Assembly (NCBI RefSeq): GCF_051622035.1
Contig: NC_135367.1
Coordinates: forward strand, 26,924,001-26,988,000
Reading direction: 5' to 3'
From: Arctopsyche grandis
Lineage: Eukaryota; Arthropoda; Insecta; Trichoptera; Hydropsychidae
Length of the DNA stretch: 64,000 nt
Part shown: positions 59,280-64,000 of the stretch, one piece after another
Layout: each line of letters begins with the position of its first letter
How positions within the stretch are numbered: position 1 is the first letter of the stretch
Translations under genes and position numbers: made by a program
Notes under the pieces: generated by a model
Seen by the model: only the letters and a program-made list of their open reading frames with translations
Database searches by the model: none
Told to the model about the DNA's origin: nothing

Positions 59280-60290
59280 GACAAATGACAAATGACGAGA
59301 TATGACTTTTCTTATAGATCTATGCCCAGTGAACACGAATCTGGTAATAAAAAATGTTGATTAGCCCGAGATTCGAAGATATATGTGTATTTTAAATCGC
59401 GCGATTTTTCTATATCTTGGTGTTGTTCGGTCGATGATTCAATATTTGTCAATTTCCTGTTCAAAATGAATATTGGAATCTATAGTCGGGTATTTTATGT
59501 ATCTTTCATTTGTATTGCTTTTCAGCTTTCAATTCTCTCTAAGTAGTCGTCCAGTTCAAATCAAAAGTCAAAATTACGTGACTTTTTATTAAAGATACTG
59601 TCAATTTTAAAAAATATGTTTATCCTTGACGGGGGGGGGGGTTAATGTCCAGGAGGATTTTGACCGGGGGTATGTGTCCAGGGGGTAAGTGTCCTAGAAC
59701 CCCTGAAACTATGCATTCTGAATACGTTGATAAACCCATAAGATTTAATCACTTTAATTAACAGAAACAAACGTTGAAGAAACAAATAAATACATTGCTA
59801 GCATCGTACAAAGTTTCTTACAGAATCGTAAAATGTAAAAAATCACATGCAATAGGAGAGACACTAGTTTTGCCAATAGCTATTGATATGGTTGAAATAA
59901 TGTTCGGCAAAACAGTGGCGACAAAAAAGTCAAAAGTACGTATTTTCTCTTGGAATTTTTTCCCACTGTTAATACTATTTTATATTGAGTATTTTCAATC
60001 GAAACATGTTTATTGAGATACTGTTCTGGCCACACTATTTTTTGTTTTTGTTTAAACGGGTTAAACAATTGGCAGTGTGCTGAATTTTAAATCGGTAAAA
60101 TTTCGAGCTAAAAGTTCGTATTTACACGAATCTGAATTGAATTAATAGGGATAATATATTAAATTTTCTTTATATGAGAATTAAATAAAATTCCACTTAG
60201 AAAAATCATATTTCGACTTTTCTTGTGGATTATTAACAAAAATTCGTTTATTTTATCGAGGTTTGTCAGTTATCAATAAAAGTGGCTTTA
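59280..60290 (+). mobile_element. hAT (Buster-like) remnant
   Basis: Shares its first ~350 bp with 32100-32400 and continues through the G-rich segment (59630-59706) to a transposase piece: KQINTLLASYKVSYRIVKCK, SHAIGETLVLPIAIDMVEIM, FGKTVATK (59774-59950). The peptide matches ZBED5/Buster-type hAT transposases. The 3' part matches the minus strand of 6465-6700. No terminal repeats could be fixed. Confidence 0.65.
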
Positions 60291-60590
60291 GGCGTTTTAT
60301 TGTTGTCAAATGACGATTGCCCACAGACATTCCTAAATAATTTTAGCATCGGTCATATTTGATGCTAGGTGATCGACGTATGTCCGATAAAAACTTCTCT
60401 GTTTGTTTATATTACTCGCAAGATGGGCAAGCATCGTTAAAAATTGCACAATGCATTCAAAAACACACAATAAACAACATGGGATACATTTTTATAAGTA
60501 AATTGATCCGATTGTATTCCGTGCGTTGTAGCGTATTTAACAATTATTTATTCGTAAGGGCCCTTCTATTATTATTACGTTTCTCTGGCT

Positions 60591-61826
60591 TAGACTCACT
60601 AATATATCTTGCAACAATATAAAATAAACAATCACTACCTCCGAGGATTTTGAGTTTTGTAAAGGTGTGTTTAGACTCTCTAATATACATATCTTACAAC
60701 AATATAAAATAAACAAAGAAGCCTATCAATGAATGTATTTTTTGAAAACTAGTTCCATCTCCTTCATTGTTGTTAAAATGTAATGCTCACAATTTAAATG
60801 CCGAGTCACAATCTAAAATATTCAGCAGTTAGGAAATTCTGCTATGGTTATTCAGAAATGCCGGTGTAAACCAGTCTTTATAAACATTGACACGGATTAC
60901 ACGACCCATGTTCAATACATTTTTTTAAATGCTACCTAGAAAGGCTTAGCGGGTAGTATTCTTGTTAATTTTTAGATACTCAAAAAACAACGCCTATCGG
61001 CTTATTTCAGGCTCATGGACTTGTTGGTAAAACGCCGATCGGCGTTGGTCAGCATTCAAAGGGTTAATGAACAAAATTACATCTACATACATATTTACAG
61101 GGCTGCAAATGGAAAGTTACAAACTGAAACTTGACACCGATTGATGAAACCACAAAGTACATATAACTCCAGTTTGCAAAACATTGTCAATATTAATGTC
61201 ACAACATCTGATACGATTTCATATTCGGAGAAACTTCGCATTAATTCACTTTTATCTCTATCTTCTACTTAGTAATACGACATGTCCGTCGTTGCTAGAA
61301 CAGTTGCAACTTTATGTCCCTAATAATTATGTGCGTGGTAGATAGACATCACTAACGGATCCGCGGTGGTGGCATGAGATCAATGTCCACTACCCTGGAG
61401 GACTACATAATATGATACATATTATAATTAAAATTCGCATTCGGCGTTTAAAAACTCAATTGAAACGCACCTTCTTGGTCCAAAAAGTAACATTATTGAA
61501 TCATTACCCATTAGGATGTGAGTAGACCACTCTGCCCTTCACGTACAAATTGTTATCATGTGCATAATCAATACAGCTGATCCACAAACTGTACACACTA
61601 CAAAATTAGACATACATACGTCTATGTATTTTTTAATATGTGTACATATGTATCAATATTGCTTCTAGTTTTTTTTTAATTTTATTTTATGATGTTTTTA
61701 TTGTACGTATTTAAAGTTGAAAATATTACATGTTTTTTTAAGGACATATTTGTATTTTTGTAATTTAGTTGAAATATTGCTTCACAAATTAACAATATAC
61801 GTATTATTTTTTGAAAAAAAATACAT
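60591..61826. other. Intergenic DNA, no gene supported
   Basis: Contains a near-duplicate of 59205-59245 (CCGAGGATTT, GTGTGTTTAGAC at about 60640-60680), a 16-bp perfect palindrome AACGCCGATCGGCGTT (61031-61046), and otherwise AT-rich unique-looking sequence. Confidence 0.45.
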
Positions 61827-62650
61827 GATTTCTCGAAACTGCGCCACTATTCAGTGCAATTCAGTGTATTCTTCCGGGAATCGATGCTGGTAATCGGATA
61901 CATGCACTCTGAAAGCTGCACTTTCCAGACATCTAAACTTTCAAAGATGCTCAAGAAGAACTAAAGCAATAGAATTCCAAATAAAAACGTCAATGGGTAT
62001 TTGTATGTTATCCAAGGGTGCTTACCCTTTTTACAAGCCTCATATCAGGTTGCTTTCGATTTTTTGTGGAATTCTATTATATTATAAGTATGTAGATGAA
62101 GAGTCTCGTTTTTTCTGTCTGCCTTTATGGTGTCGAGACGTGGACCATGAAGGCGGCGGATAGACGGAGAATCGATGCCTTCGAGATGTGGTCCTGGAGA
62201 CGGCTACTGCGCGTGCCTTGGACCGACAAACGCACGAATGTGTCTATTCTTGAAGAATTGAAAATCAAGGATAGATTGTCAACAATATGCCTGAAACGTA
62301 TATTGCAGTTCTTCGGCCACATTGCACGAAGAGGTGAGGAGAGCCTGGAGCGGTTGGTTGTGGTTGGTAGCGTCGAAGGCAGAAGAGCCAGAGGCAGATC
62401 CCCCGCACGCTGGACTGACCAAGTATCTGCAGCGACGGGCGCTTCCACGGTAGCAAGTCTTCGCCTGGCCGAATTTAGAACTGAATGGAGGCAGCTGGTT
62501 GACCGCACATCATAGTCACGATCCTCAGTGATGAGGGAACCGACAGCAATAATTATATTATAGTTCTTCTTGAGAGCCTTTTAAAATTAGGATTTCTTAA
62601 AACTGCGCTACTATTCACTGCAATTCAGTGCATTCTTCCGGGAACCATTA
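61827..62650 (+). mobile_element. LINE C-terminal fragment between ~55-bp direct repeats
   Basis: Frame 62096-62515 encodes LYGVETWTMKAADRRRIDAF, EMWSWRRLLRVPWTDKRTNV, LSTICLKRILQFFGHIARRG and RRARGRSPARWTDQV, the C-terminal tail of a non-LTR reverse transcriptase protein (RTE/Proto2-like style). The frame is intact for 139 codons. It is flanked by direct repeats (61827-61885 and 62588-62645, both with AATTCAGTG and ATTCTTCCGGGAA) and by CTCAAGAAGAACTA versus its inverse TAGTTCTTCTTGAG. The flanking element is not recognised. Confidence 0.7.
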
Positions 62651-62651
62651 A

Positions 62652-62688
62652 TGCTGACTGTTAATGCAAGAATCTTGCATCAACAGTC
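62652..62688. repeat. Short near-perfect palindrome
   Basis: CTGACTGTTAATGCAAGA is followed at once by its near-complement ending ATCAACAGTCAG, giving a hairpin of about 17 bp with almost no loop. Confidence 0.75.
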
Positions 62689-63018
62689 AGTAGTTAGTCT
62701 TGCAGCAAGATACTCCCAATTTTTCTCCTTATATTTAACTATTATTATATGTTTTATGACCAAAGATCCAAATGAATTATTTCAAGCAGGAGATATCGTG
62801 ACTTGGTCCCTTAAAATTGATTATATTGATATATTTCAATTAACTGAGATGTTCTCAGAACGGTTGGAGAAAAAATTTCTTTCCGTGTTATCAATAGGTA
62901 AAAGATTCAGAAGGAAGATAGGTGAGCTCAATTACAAAAGAAAATGATCTAAAACAATCTCTCGTTGGGTAAACAATTGATTCCCTGTTGTTACTTCTGT
63001 AATACTTACCCTATTAAG

Positions 63019-63117
63019 TTTCAACCCATTCTTGCTTTCAATTAAACCTCCACAATTTGCTTTTGCCGTCCATTGTTCTTCTAAACACTGATGACCCTGA
63101 AGTGGCTGGAAGATCTG
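63019..63117 (-). CDS. Possible orphan exon
   Basis: Between an acceptor (TTTCTCCAG, minus strand) and a donor (GTAAGTATT) the frame reads IFQPLQGHQCLEEQWTAKAN, CGGLIESKNGLKLNR. Splice sites are good but no neighbouring exon was identified and I do not recognise the peptide. An open plus-strand frame at 62651-62947 overlaps the next stretch and is equally unexplained. Confidence 0.22.
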
Positions 63118-63282
63118 GAGAAACATAATAAAAACATTGAGGTTCCCGACCCAATAATTGTGAACGAGAGGACAGAAGAAAAATAAATTAATAACCGTTT
63201 GTGTGTCGTGTAAATGTACTGAAATAGCAACAAGCTGAACAAATAATTGATACGTATTGCAAAATTGAATCGTACCATTCAA

Positions 63283-63770
63283 TTCGTTGGAGAATTAAAA
63301 TGAAATTATATATCGATTACATTACAATGTTGCTAATTGCAATTTTGTGAAAAATGTGCGCAAACCGGTAACTAATTAAACATATCGATCAATCGCAATA
63401 TGATGACGCTCTTCAAATATAATATAACATGTCAATTTGATAATCTTTATCGCTGGTTCGATTTATCATTTTGAAAAGTTGTGAAATCTAACGATAAATC
63501 TTTGTTTACCTAAAAATGAATTACGGCAGGTATCGGTCAAAGAACTTATGTTAAATAAAAAAATATTTAAGTGTACGTTTTATTCTACATGACAGTATGT
63601 ATAGGTACATAGGTGGTGGCCATGTGGGCTTATTTTAGCGTAGTTAAGAGGAATTTTTGGCCGTGAACCTTTTTTTATTTGATTTAAAAAAGATGTATAC
63701 CAGTTAAGAAATTGATATCGTTCTCGCATCTTTTGAAAAGAAATATCTGCAATGAATACTTATGGTATTG
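63283..63770. other. AT-rich intergenic DNA, no feature seen
   Basis: No coding frame or repeat recognised. Confidence 0.5.
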
Positions 63771-63771
63771 T

Positions 63772-63970
63772 TGCGTAGGGGTGGGTGGAGGATCCAAGTA
63801 AAAGGCCAACAGTCGTTTCACAGCATTTATTGATGATTCAGGAGATACACGCACTGACAATGCTCAGTCCAGAATGACAAGATATCGCCTAAGTATCGCC
63901 TTATAAGGGATAGATCTCTCAGGACATCTTCGACGTCTAATTTGTTTACCTATTGTTATGGTCACGTACG
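63772..63970 (+). repeat. Dispersed repeat, copy of 15591-15790
   Basis: Continuous through the point where the GC-rich MITE is inserted in the other copy, so it serves as the empty site for that insertion. Confidence 0.65.
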
Positions 63971-64000
63971 GATATGTCTTCCCCCGACATTCGCTCCCAC

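Overview
The window is AT-rich nuclear DNA from an insect. The evidence is a six-cysteine Kazal inhibitor of the insect type, a microsomal P450 of the CYP3 clan, insect-type BESS motifs, jockey/CR1-like and RTE-like LINEs, and many hAT, Helitron/HINE-like and foldback elements. The order is not resolved. Every host gene that can be supported lies on the minus strand and is split by introns. Gene models were built by hand from reading frames and GT/AG splice sites with phase checked at each junction.

Three genes are complete. (1) A secreted Kazal-type inhibitor, 11951 to 7474, four exons, 154 aa. (2) A cytochrome P450, 31297 to 27252, nine exons, 509 aa, with all signature motifs. (3) Nicotinamide nucleotide transhydrogenase (Nnt), 56189 to 49404, 21 exons, 1050 aa. 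A CpG-rich block at 58.2-59.0 kb is a likely promoter and 5' non-coding exon for Nnt. Four further coding fragments are host-like but incomplete: a GC-rich CENP-B/Tigger-type DNA-binding exon (46258-45665), two terminal exons with BESS motifs (41425-41027 and 33321-33207), and an unrecognised two-exon fragment (39104-38446).

The rest is mostly mobile DNA. Left part (0-7 kb): LINE fragment, a hAT copy with a SINE inside it, itself inside a ~100-bp satellite block. 12-23.1 kb: minisatellites next to Helitron-type 3' ends, tRNA-derived SINEs, a hAT MITE inside a SINE, a ~330-bp tandem array split by a 1.1-kb repeat. 23.8-25.6 kb: hAT with perfect 8-bp target duplication. 31.7-38.4 kb: stacked hAT and LINE copies, including a nearly whole 2.7-kb hAT (34220-36944) inserted in a LINE ORF1. 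39.4-47.9 kb: hAT MITE, two inverted solo LTRs, and a cluster of foldback elements with termini starting GGTTCGGTGAT and 8-bp target duplications. 48-64 kb: Helitron-like copies on both sides of Nnt, a long dispersed repeat in Nnt intron 15, a TTAA element in intron 2, a Buster-like hAT remnant, a SINE and LINE ends.

The genes show no shared pathway or operon. Nnt supplies mitochondrial NADPH and the P450 uses microsomal NADPH, but their linkage looks incidental. The most interesting observations are the foldback family with an internal empty-site control, the repeat built from ~143-bp units sharing ACTTCCGGTT, the minisatellite-bearing Helitron-like elements, and the CENP-B-type exon.
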